From positions 1-6,919 of the forward strand of contig JAIDPG010000305.1 in assembly GCA_029062865.1 (NCBI GenBank): a DNA stretch of 6,919 nt, written 5' to 3'. Positions 1 to 5,818 of this stretch are shown here, one piece after another. The notes beneath the pieces were generated by a model, which ran no database searches, had not been told where the DNA came from, and saw nothing but the letters and a program-made list of their open reading frames with translations. The stretch comes from Oscillospiraceae bacterium. GTDB lineage: Bacteria; Bacillota; Clostridia; Oscillospirales; Ruminococcaceae. The position numbers were made by a program, and so were the translations under genes. Position 1 is the first letter of the stretch. Each line of letters starts with the position of its first letter.

Positions 1-60
1 GTTGTAGTTCTTAATGCGGTTCTTTATCAGACCCGTTATTTCATCGGGGCGTAAATCCAT
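1..60 (-). CDS. atpA: F1 ATP synthase subunit alpha, N-terminal fragment
   Basis: Only the first 20 codons lie in the window; the gene runs off the left edge. The protein starts MDLRPDEI and continues into a short basic helix. This matches the N-terminus of bacterial alpha subunits (MxLRPxEI...IKxxI), the part that contacts the delta subunit at the top of the stalk. Alpha forms the non-catalytic nucleotide-binding positions of the alpha3beta3 hexamer in the cytoplasm. An AAGGGA ribosome binding site lies about 8 nt before the ATG. It follows atpH after an 82-nt gap that contains a heptanucleotide repeat. Identity is well supported by both the motif and the operon position. Confidence 0.9.
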   Translation of the reverse strand, partial: MDLRPDEITGLIKNRIKNYN

Positions 61-88
61 TACATACATCCCTTTCTGTGTGAATTTC

Positions 89-116
89 AAGAGGTAAGAG
101 GTAAGAGATAAGAATT
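89..116. repeat. Degenerate heptanucleotide tandem repeat between atpH and atpA
   Basis: Four adjacent 7-nt units read on the plus strand as AAGAGGT, AAGAGGT, AAGAGAT and AAGAATT. The first two are identical and the others decay step by step. On the transcribed strand this becomes a pyrimidine-rich run in the atpH-atpA spacer, about 30 nt before the atpA ribosome binding site. The unit length is not a multiple of three, which fits a non-coding position. Origin by replication slippage is inference. Confidence 0.75.
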
Positions 117-142
117 AAAACCCCAAACCTTGACCCTCTGTT

Positions 143-694
143 TTAGGCAATAACCGAGCCGAGCTCCTTTGACAACTCGTTCAGCTTTGCCTTTACACTG
201 CCGTCGTAGCGGCGGCTGCCGTAGTCGATGATCACGCCGCCGATAATCTTCGCGTCTACGCGCTCGACAATCGTAACGGTCTTTCCTATGACCTTCGACA
301 TCTTTTCCGCGATCTTGCTCTTCATTTCATCGGAAAGCGGCGCGGACGTTGTGACGGTGATCTCCGCCAACTTGAGCTTGTCGTTGTATAGCTCGCGGAA
401 ACGTTTTACAATTCCCGCAAAGCAGCTCATCCTGCCCTTTTCGGTAAGCACGCACAGGAGATTTCCCATAAGCTCGCTTACCTTTCCCGATTTCACTATC
501 TCAGAAACTATCGCGAGCTTTTCCTCAAGCGGCACCGTCGGAGCGCCCATAAGTTTGATAAACTCGGGGTTTTCCGAAAATACCTTGCTGAGCTCCGTCA
601 TCTCATCGAGGTGATCCTTAAGCCCGCTTTCGTTTTCCTCGCAGCATAGACTGAAGAACGCGTCGCCGTATACCTTACAAGCGTTGTCGTTCAT
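143..694 (-). CDS. atpH: F1 ATP synthase subunit delta
   Basis: This is the delta (OSCP-type) subunit, which ties the top of the alpha3beta3 head to the peripheral b stalk. The 183-residue length is normal for the family. The N-terminal helical domain covers about residues 1-105. The C-terminal domain carries the family signature VDAKIIGG (146-153), followed by D164 and S166 in YDGSVKAKL. A GGAAAGGA ribosome binding site lies about 6 nt before the ATG. The gene begins 24 nt after the atpF stop and precedes atpA, the usual bacterial order. Adjacent cysteines at 17-18 are a minor oddity in the first helix. The assignment is secure. Confidence 0.96.
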   Translation of the reverse strand: MNDNACKVYGDAFFSLCCEENESGLKDHLDEMTELSKVFSENPEFIKLMGAPTVPLEEKLAIVSEIVKSGKVSELMGNLLCVLTEKGRMSCFAGIVKRFRELYNDKLKLAEITVTTSAPLSDEMKSKIAEKMSKVIGKTVTIVERVDAKIIGGVIIDYGSRRYDGSVKAKLNELSKELGSVIA

Positions 695-718
695 AAAAAT
701 TCCTTTCCGCCCGGCAAA

Positions 719-1246
719 TTATACCGTGCCCACTTCGCTCAAGAACTTGGAGATGATCTCCTCGTTGTCCGAAGCCGAAATTTCCTTTTCAACGACCTTG
801 CCCGCCGCCATAACAACAAGCTCGGATATCTGATCCTTAACCTCGTTGAGGGCGCGCTGCTTGTCGCGCTCGATATTCTCCTCCGCCTTCGCGCGGATAT
901 CCGCCGCCTTTTGGTTGGCTTCATTTATTATCTCTTCCTCGCGCTTCTGCGCTCTGGCAGTCGCCTGCTTTACGATCTCCGCCGCCTGTTCCTTCGCGTT
1001 CGCAAGACGGTCGTTGTATTCCTTTTCGGCTGCCTCTGCCTTAGCCTTAGCCTCCTCGGCGTCCTTTATAGCCGCCGCGGCCATTTCCTTGCGCTTGTCA
1101 AGAACCTTTCCGACAGGCTTAAAAAGGAAGAACTTGAAAATGAGGAAGATAATGAGCGCATTTATCAGCGTGAAAATAATTGTGCCCGTGTCGATCGACA
1201 CTAATGAAAGCGTCGGCTGCGCCGCTTCACTTACAAAATTCAGCAT
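719..1246 (-). CDS. atpF: Fo ATP synthase subunit b
   Basis: Subunit b is the membrane-anchored peripheral stalk that holds the catalytic head against rotation. The 175-residue protein has one membrane helix (about 22-42), then the typical exit motif FKPVGKVLDKRK (42-53). A long Ala/Glu/Lys-rich helix of about 100 residues (50-150) with right-handed coiled-coil character follows, and a short C-terminal segment binds delta. A very strong GGAGGAGGAG ribosome binding site precedes the ATG. The spacer from atpE is 37 nt. Only one b-type gene is present, so the stalk is presumably a b2 homodimer, as in most non-photosynthetic bacteria. Confidence 0.96.
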   Translation of the reverse strand: MLNFVSEAAQPTLSLVSIDTGTIIFTLINALIIFLIFKFFLFKPVGKVLDKRKEMAAAAIKDAEEAKAKAEAAEKEYNDRLANAKEQAAEIVKQATARAQKREEEIINEANQKAADIRAKAEENIERDKQRALNEVKDQISELVVMAAGKVVEKEISASDNEEIISKFLSEVGTV

Positions 1247-1283
1247 TTATGCTCTCCTCCTCCGATATAGTCTGACCCTTTTA

Positions 1284-1568
1284 TCAAAGCTTGCCGAGAA
1301 GCGGGTTAGCATAAAGGAGAAGCAGCGCGATTACGAGCGCGTAAAGACCGGTCGTCTCCGCGAGCGCGTCACCGATGATCATCGTTCTGGTTATTGCGCC
1401 GGAAGCCTCCGGCTGTCTGCCGATAGCCTCAACCGCCTTACCGCCGCAGAAGCCCTCGCCGATACCCGGGCCAAGACCCGCGATCATCGCGGTGCCTGCG
1501 CCGAGCGCCGATGCTCCGAGAACGATGCCGTTCGCCAGGATCTTAATCGTTTCAGGTGTCCATTCCAT
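1284..1568 (-). CDS. atpE: Fo ATP synthase subunit c, two-carboxylate (Na+-type) ring subunit
   Basis: This is the hairpin proteolipid that forms the rotor ring. The 94-residue protein has two membrane helices (about 10-45 and 58-90) joined by the polar RQP loop (51-53). Helix 1 carries GPGIGEG with Glu38; helix 2 carries ALAETTGLYALV with Glu71, Thr72, Thr73 and Tyr76. The 33-residue spacing of Glu38 and Glu71 equals that of Gln32 and Glu65 in the Na+ rings of Ilyobacter/Propionigenium. Glu in place of Gln32 is the arrangement described for the Fusobacterium nucleatum Na+ ring with two carboxylates. Na+ coupling is therefore likely, but it is inference from the motif. Asp67, one helical turn before Glu71, is a further acidic residue worth noting. 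The ribosome binding site GGAGG lies 9 nt before the ATG. Confidence 0.97.
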   Translation of the reverse strand: MEWTPETIKILANGIVLGASALGAGTAMIAGLGPGIGEGFCGGKAVEAIGRQPEASGAITRTMIIGDALAETTGLYALVIALLLLYANPLLGKL

Positions 1569-1599
1569 ATTTATTGTCCTCCGTAAAATATGTATTTTT

Positions 1600-1614
1600 T
1601 CCGCTTAAAGCGGA
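1600..1614 (-). promoter_or_regulatory. Small hairpin in the A/U-rich leader of atpE
   Basis: The 100-nt gap between atpB and atpE contains TCCGCTTTAAGCGGA on the transcribed strand, a 5-6-bp stem with a 3-5-nt loop, flanked on both sides by A-rich tracts. It ends about 20 nt before the atpE Shine-Dalgarno. There is no U-run after it in the direction of transcription, so it is not a terminator of the atp mRNA. It may stabilise or expose the atpE start so that the many copies of c can be made, as the A/U-rich enhancer before atpE does in E. coli. That role is inference. Confidence 0.4.
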
Positions 1615-1668
1615 TTTTTTATCCCGCGGTGTTTTGGTTTGACCGGGGATTCAGACTGGGGTTTGCTC

Positions 1669-2421
1669 TTAGTCGTCTCCACATTCCGCAGACGAAATAT
1701 ACGACATACTCAGCATCATAAATATGTACGCCTGCATAACCGCGGAGAAGACATCGAAATAAAGTGACAGAACCGCCGGCACGCCTATCGCGAAATGACC
1801 GAGCGCGAAGTAAACGAGCGAGCCGATTACCATACCCGCTACCATATTACCGAACAGACGGAGCGTCAATGCAAGTGGGTTTGCGAATTCGCCGATTATG
1901 TTAAACGGAAGCATAAACGGCATAGGCTCTACAAAGCTCTTCATAAAGCCCTTGAACTTTCCTGTTTTTGCCTTATTGTACTGCACCATACAGAACGTAA
2001 TAATGGCAAACGCGCCCGTGACGGAAACGTCCGCGGTGGGATTGCGAAGTCCGAACAAGCCCATAAGGTTGTTAAGCATAATAAACGAGAACAGCGCGGC
2101 GAAATACGGAACGTGTCTCGGATATTTTTCGCCCATGGTCCCGTCTACGGTGCTGCGGAAGAAGTCTACAATCATCTCCGCGGCAGCCTGCCGTTTCGTT
2201 TCGGGAACAACCTTCAGATTGCGCGAGATTATCAGCACAACGATAAGTAAAATCAACATTACAAACCATTGCACGATAATGCTTTCGGTCAAGTTGAATG
2301 TAATGCCAAATAGATCAAAGCTCGCGACTACGAGAGGTCCGTTTACGGAAATGCCCTTTTCGGCGGCTTGCTCCGCGGCAGCTTCTCCAACCTCCGAGGC
2401 GAACAATAATGCAGTCGGCAT
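1669..2421 (-). CDS. atpB: Fo ATP synthase subunit a
   Basis: Subunit a is the stator channel protein that carries ions to and from the c ring. The 250-residue protein is hydrophobic, with five to six membrane segments. The core signature EFANPLALTLRLFGN (178-192) contains the essential arginine R188 (equivalent to E. coli Arg210) and the conserved Asn192. The last helices carry FSAVMQAYIFMMLSMSYI (225-242), including the conserved Gln230. The tail ends in an unusually acidic ECGDD. An AAGGAGGA ribosome binding site lies inside the last codons of atpI, and only 4 nt separate the two reading frames, which points to translational coupling. Confidence 0.96.
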   Translation of the reverse strand: MPTALLFASEVGEAAAEQAAEKGISVNGPLVVASFDLFGITFNLTESIIVQWFVMLILLIVVLIISRNLKVVPETKRQAAAEMIVDFFRSTVDGTMGEKYPRHVPYFAALFSFIMLNNLMGLFGLRNPTADVSVTGAFAIITFCMVQYNKAKTGKFKGFMKSFVEPMPFMLPFNIIGEFANPLALTLRLFGNMVAGMVIGSLVYFALGHFAIGVPAVLSLYFDVFSAVMQAYIFMMLSMSYISSAECGDD

Positions 2422-2425
2422 ATTA

Positions 2426-2851
2426 TCATTCCTCCTTTTTGTCAGAACGCTCGGCGCGTTCGTTTTTTATTTCTCTTATCGTGATTGCGATCCTTACAAA
2501 AAACAAAGGTATCGCCGCCGCGATAAGATTTATAAACGGTAAAAGCGCTGCAACCGTCAGCAGCCCGAAAAGCCCCAGATAACGCAGACAATACGTAATG
2601 TTCATATACGTCTGCGCGGACTTCGGCGACGTTTTGCCGAGCGCGTTCTGCGCGGATATCCCCAAAAGCAGGAAATTCAGCGCGCTTAAAATAATGCCGT
2701 AAACCGCGCCCACGGGAAGCGAGTAATCTCCCCCGAACGCAAGGCACAAGACTGTCATTATGCCGAGATAAATTCCGCTCATTACGAGAAAATACGGAGC
2801 AAGCGAGCGGATCTCCGAATATATTACACGACTCTTCTTTGACATAATCAT
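2426..2851 (-). CDS. atpI: ATP synthase subunit I (c-ring assembly factor family)
   Basis: This 141-residue protein has four predicted membrane helices (about 19-38, 44-66, 85-105, 107-124), basic ends, and the helix-2 motif GAVYGIILSALNF (48-60) typical of the AtpI family. AtpI is known to help assemble the c ring in Na+-type ATP synthases such as those of Propionigenium and Acetobacterium; it is not part of the finished enzyme. It sits directly before atpB, its usual place. It begins 3 nt after the atpZ stop with only a weak ribosome binding site, so translation is probably coupled. The start is ambiguous: a second in-frame ATG two codons on (MIMSKKS versus MSKKS) is equally plausible. Confidence 0.85.
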   Translation of the reverse strand: MIMSKKSRVIYSEIRSLAPYFLVMSGIYLGIMTVLCLAFGGDYSLPVGAVYGIILSALNFLLLGISAQNALGKTSPKSAQTYMNITYCLRYLGLFGLLTVAALLPFINLIAAAIPLFFVRIAITIREIKNERAERSDKKEE

Positions 2852-2854
2852 ACT

Positions 2855-3151
2855 CTAGTTTCCGTTCTCGTCGTAATAATCGTTGTCGCTGCGAGAGCTT
2901 GTGAACGCTTTCGGCGGCTTGCTTTGCGGCTTTTCGTAGAATTTAATGAGCCTCGCGATGTAGCTCCCCGCGCCGCACAGCATAAACAAGATCCCAAGCG
3001 CGACGCAAAGCCCCATTACCCAATCGGGCAGCGAATATTTTTTCACGACCCAGCTTCCGCCCCACAAAAACAGCAGCAGCGGCGCGATTATCACAAACGC
3101 CAGCTGGCTGACGTTCGCGTATATCGAAAAGGGGTTTTCGTTTTTCTTCAT
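2855..3151 (-). CDS. atpZ: AtpZ-like ATP synthase accessory membrane protein
   Basis: This 98-residue protein has two membrane helices (about 15-37 and 44-66), separated by a short turn with WGGSWVVKKYSLPDW (30-44). That turn resembles the GxWLDxxF...PxW turn of the AtpZ family. The first helix is led by VSQLAFVI. The tail (72-98) is polar and Asp/Asn/Tyr-rich. AtpZ often precedes atpI in Firmicutes and has been linked, with AtpI, to Mg2+/Ca2+ handling in alkaliphilic Bacillus. It is the first gene of the atp cluster here. An AGAGG ribosome binding site lies 8 nt before the ATG. The family call rests on topology, turn motif and position; sequence conservation is weak. Confidence 0.75.
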   Translation of the reverse strand: MKKNENPFSIYANVSQLAFVIIAPLLLFLWGGSWVVKKYSLPDWVMGLCVALGILFMLCGAGSYIARLIKFYEKPQSKPPKAFTSSRSDNDYYDENGN

Positions 3152-3212
3152 TAAACTCGCCTCTGATTTCCCCGCTGTATTTTTTATATGGGAGAGTCTC
3201 TCCGCTTATGAC

Positions 3213-4301
3213 TTAGCTTTTAACTTCCTTGCTGTCGATAGAGATAGCGTCGGGGAAGATGTTGCGGTCATCGTCCTTGGAAAGGAACGTCGTGTTAACG
3301 TAGCCCTGAATAATCGCGCCGTCCGTTACGGCGATAGTCGAAGCGTTGATGTCGCCGAAAACGACCGCGTCGCGCTTGAGCTCCGCCTTGCCGACTATAT
3401 CCAGCTTTCCGCGTATTCTTCCGTTTATGTCCGCGTATTGAGACGACAAATCGCCGATAAGTATCGTGTCGCGATCCATTCTCATACGGCCTTTAAGAGA
3501 TACGTTGCCCTGCATCGCCGCCGCTATCATGCCCGCGTTGTTGCAGGTTACGTCGCCGATTATCTTGCCGCTCATATCTATGTTCTTTGTGGTCTCGACG
3601 TTGCCCTTTATGTTGCCGTCTATCTGCATATTCGCAAGCGAGCGGACGTTGCCGTCTATCATCGTGTTCTTGGAGATAACGGTGATCTCATCGGTCTCGT
3701 TGCGCTCGGGCATAGGCGCGCCCGCGGGGGGATTTCCGCCGTAGCCGCCGTAATTCCCGCCGTTGTAGCCTCCGCCGTAGTTCTGCCCGCCGTAGCTTCC
3801 ATAGCCGCCCTGATTGTTATAGCCTTGATTATTGTAGCCTTGATTATTGTAACCGCCCTGGTTATATCCGCCTTGATTATTATCATAGCTGTTCTGAACG
3901 TCCTGCCCCTGCGCTCTGCGGACGTTCTGATTGTAACCCTGATTGTTTTCCTCGCCGCGGGAGCCGCTCATCGGCTGACCCTGCGGCGCGCGGGAATTAG
4001 CCTCCGCGCTCTGCTCAGGCGGCGGCGCGGGTCTAGTCGGCTCCGACTGCTCCGCCTGCGCGGGGGCGTCCATGTTGGGATAATACGGCGTTTCAAGCGG
4101 AACGCCGCCATCGTTATAATCGTCGGCGTTAAGCACCGCGCTGTCCTTTGTGTAATTCTGCTCGCGGAGGTATCGGTCGAGCTCCGATGCGGAGGACTGA
4201 CCGCCCTGATTGCTCTGCGCCTCGCCCTTGTTGTCGCCGTCCTTGCCGTCTTTCTTCCAAAGCTCCTTTACCGCCTGCGAAAAATTGTCTTTAATTCCCA
4301 T
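3213..4301 (-). CDS. Bactofilin (polymer-forming cytoskeletal protein) with a long Asn/Gly/Tyr-rich linker
   Basis: Bactofilins are cytoplasmic proteins that polymerise without nucleotide into filaments, often at the membrane, and position wall enzymes. The domain spans about residues 205-335. It opens with EITVISKNTMIDGNV and continues as a right-handed beta-helix made of short repeats of the kind IDGNIKGNV, MSGKIIGDV, IRGKLDIVGKAEL. The N-terminus MGIKDNFSQAVKELWKK could be an amphipathic membrane-targeting helix. Residues 20-200 are low complexity: first charged and Pro-rich, then from about 118 built of NQGY/YNNQG repeats and GGY clusters. At 362 residues it is about twice the usual bactofilin length because of this region. 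An AAAGGA ribosome binding site lies 7 nt before the ATG. The deacetylase gene lies 51 nt upstream. Confidence 0.9.
   Translation of the reverse strand: MGIKDNFSQAVKELWKKDGKDGDNKGEAQSNQGGQSSASELDRYLREQNYTKDSAVLNADDYNDGGVPLETPYYPNMDAPAQAEQSEPTRPAPPPEQSAEANSRAPQGQPMSGSRGEENNQGYNQNVRRAQGQDVQNSYDNNQGGYNQGGYNNQGYNNQGYNNQGGYGSYGGQNYGGGYNGGNYGGYGGNPPAGAPMPERNETDEITVISKNTMIDGNVRSLANMQIDGNIKGNVETTKNIDMSGKIIGDVTCNNAGMIAAAMQGNVSLKGRMRMDRDTILIGDLSSQYADINGRIRGKLDIVGKAELKRDAVVFGDINASTIAVTDGAIIQGYVNTTFLSKDDDRNIFPDAISIDSKEVKS
3811..3855 (-). repeat. 15-bp tandem repeat coding for YNNQG units in the bactofilin
   Basis: Three adjacent 15-nt units (3811-3825, 3826-3840, 3841-3855) share the plus-strand pattern TGATTATTGTAGCCT with one to three changes. 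On the coding strand each gives a five-residue YNNQG-type unit. Looser copies extend on both sides, to about 3740 and 3890. Because the unit is a multiple of three, slippage would lengthen or shorten the disordered region without breaking the frame. Confidence 0.8.
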
Positions 4302-4352
4302 GATCCGATCCTTTCATGCTTTAATCTTCTGTATTAAAATTATGTCAAGTTT

Positions 4353-5657
4353 CTATGAAAACGGTCCTATAAACTGAACCGGTTCCGTGTCGTTGTGAAT
4401 CGCGTCGAACTTATAGTCCTCGCCCGCGAGAACTCTGAGCACGTCCTCAAGCACGTAAACCGCATTCGGTGTGCCGGCGCTGTCATGCATCAGAATAACG
4501 GGGCGCTTTAGCGCGTGGCAGTCGCGCGGAATGGAATTGTACATCTGATCCCACGACGCTCCGTTTACGTCGCCGCTTTCGACGTTCCAGTCGTAGAACC
4601 TGAAGCCGCGGCGCGTCATTTCCTTGATTATCGCGTCGCGCGTTTCCTCGTTGAAGTCGTTCTTACTTCCCCCGGGGAAACGGAATATCTCGGGCGTTTG
4701 CCCCGTCGCGTCGCGGACTATCTCCCACGCCTCGTGGAAATCCTTCAAAAACGCCTCTACGGACGCGTAGATCGTCTCATACTCGTGCGTCGCGCTGTGA
4801 ACGCCGATAGTGTGCCCGTCGTTCGCAATCGCTCTAAGCGAGGCGTAGCACGAATCCGTCCTGCTCGGAACGACAAACCACGTGCCCTTCGCATTGTATT
4901 TCCTCATATATTCCAGTATCGAGTTGGTGTATATCGAGGGGCCGTCGTCGAACGTGAAGTAGATCGTGCCCTCCTCGTAATTGTAGCTCGCGGGCGCGGT
5001 GACGTACATATCGGGGTAAAGATCAGCGTACTGATTAGGGTCGTAAAGCGGGTCTGATGTGTCCGTGTTCCCGCCGGAAGTGTTATTCCCCGGAGTGTAT
5101 GCGCCGCGGTTGTTGATGTAGTCGATGATATCCGCGTCGGACATTCCCGCCTCGGACAGCATCTCGTAAAGCTCCTCGGGGCTCACGCCGTTTTGAAGCA
5201 CCGCCGCCGCGAGCTCCGTTGGCGTGATGCCGTTCTTACTCATAATATCGTAAAATTCCGAAGCGCCGACGGTCTGCTTTGCCGCCGCCATATCGATTAT
5301 ATCCTTATCGCTTAAGCCCGACTTCGACAGAATGCCGTAAAGCCCGTTTGCGTCAATGTCCTTTTGCGACAGCGCGAGGGAGATCAAGTCGTCATAAGAC
5401 GTGCCGCTTCTGTCGATTATCTCACGGATATCCGCGGCGCTTGCTATTCTCTGCCCCACAAGCACGTCGGCAATAACGGCGTTCTTGTCGCTCTCCTGCT
5501 GGATAGCGGAATTTTCCTCTTGGAGTTGGGTCACCTTGGCGTTTTTCTGTACAAAAAGCACGCCGAACACTACAGCAAGTATCAGCGGAACGAAAAAGAA
5601 TATAGCAAGCACTGTTTTAATCAGCACTTTAAAGAACTCAACGCTGCCAAAACGCAT
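4353..5657 (-). CDS. Membrane-anchored polysaccharide deacetylase (NodB family, CE4)
   Basis: This 434-residue enzyme probably removes N-acetyl groups from peptidoglycan or another wall polysaccharide outside the membrane. Order: one N-terminal membrane anchor (about 10-37) without a clear cleavage site; a short coiled coil (39-60); four repeats of about 29 residues (76-185); a Gly/Asn/Thr linker (186-205); and the NodB domain (about 228-412). All catalytic motifs are present: TFDDGP (235-240, Asp237/Asp238), HSATH (287-291, metal ligands His287 and His291), RFPGGS (326-331), DWNVESGD (356-363) and LMHD (389-392, His391). The enzyme should therefore be active. A GAGG ribosome binding site lies 7 nt before the ATG. 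It is the first gene after the main promoter, 51 nt before the bactofilin. The natural substrate cannot be read from the sequence. Confidence 0.93.
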   Translation of the reverse strand: MRFGSVEFFKVLIKTVLAIFFFVPLILAVVFGVLFVQKNAKVTQLQEENSAIQQESDKNAVIADVLVGQRIASAADIREIIDRSGTSYDDLISLALSQKDIDANGLYGILSKSGLSDKDIIDMAAAKQTVGASEFYDIMSKNGITPTELAAAVLQNGVSPEELYEMLSEAGMSDADIIDYINNRGAYTPGNNTSGGNTDTSDPLYDPNQYADLYPDMYVTAPASYNYEEGTIYFTFDDGPSIYTNSILEYMRKYNAKGTWFVVPSRTDSCYASLRAIANDGHTIGVHSATHEYETIYASVEAFLKDFHEAWEIVRDATGQTPEIFRFPGGSKNDFNEETRDAIIKEMTRRGFRFYDWNVESGDVNGASWDQMYNSIPRDCHALKRPVILMHDSAGTPNAVYVLEDVLRVLAGEDYKFDAIHNDTEPVQFIGPFS

Positions 5658-5812
5658 AGATAGACCTCATCTTGCCTCTTTTTAAGAGATTTAATATAGA
5701 GTATTTTCCCCTATTACGTAAAACGCGCCTATAATTTCCCATATTCTCCTGCCAAAAGCAAAAAATTATAGAAATGAATACGGGCTTTTTATATAGAGTA
5801 TTCTTCCCCTAT
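5658..5812 (-). promoter_or_regulatory. Structured 5' leader of the deacetylase gene
   Basis: From the expected transcription start near 5812 to the ATG is about 155 nt, long for a simple leader. On the transcript, CCCGUAUUC (5784-5776) can pair with GAAUAUGGG (5746-5738) through 9 bp including one G-U pair. CUAUAAUUU (5771-5763) can pair with AAAUUAUAG (5737-5729) through 9 bp. The two pairings interleave (a, b, a', b'), so they form either a pseudoknot or two alternative states. A short UGC/GCA hairpin sits in the 16-nt loop. The G-U pair would be an A-C mismatch on the other strand, which favours function as minus-strand RNA. A further small stem (5676-5688) lies just before the ribosome binding site. 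No known riboswitch class is recognised. Confidence 0.45.
5694..5715 (-). repeat. Leader direct repeat, downstream copy
   Basis: On the transcribed strand this 22-nt copy reads AATAGGGGAA followed by AATACTCTATAT. It matches the copy at 5791-5813 except for one base missing in the centre. It lies about 15 nt upstream of the small stem before the deacetylase ribosome binding site. The ATA-GAG-TAT part is itself a weak inverted repeat, so a protein-binding site is one possibility. No known operator is recognised. Confidence 0.7.
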
Positions 5813-5813
5813 T
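5791..5813 (-). repeat. Leader direct repeat, upstream copy at the transcription start
   Basis: This 23-nt copy reads AATAGGGGAAG followed by AATACTCTATAT on the transcribed strand. It begins 5 nt after the -10 box and so covers the expected start of the transcript. The two copies have start points 98 nt apart and flank the interleaved pairings of the leader. A repressor bound here would block transcription start, but this is inference. Confidence 0.7.
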
Positions 5814-5818
5814 CTATT

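Noticed and set aside
846..1586. Plus-strand open frame of 246 codons across atpF and atpE
   Set aside because: It runs across two certain ATP synthase genes on the other strand, and its Ser/Ala/Phe-rich product has no recognisable domain.
3191..3203. GGAGA-GTC-TCTCC stem after the bactofilin as a terminator
   Set aside because: The stem is only 5 bp and is followed on the minus strand by A-rich sequence rather than a U-run.
3438..4337. Long plus-strand open frame (299 codons) opposite the bactofilin
   Set aside because: It is the antisense reading of the repeat-rich bactofilin gene; its Ile/Val/Ala runs mirror Asn/Tyr/Gly codons, and the minus frame has a true domain and ribosome binding site.
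4320..4348. TTGACA on the minus strand (4348-4343) before the bactofilin as an internal promoter
   Set aside because: The hexamer at 17-nt spacing is ATTAAA, only half consensus, and a start from it would remove most of the bactofilin ribosome binding site.
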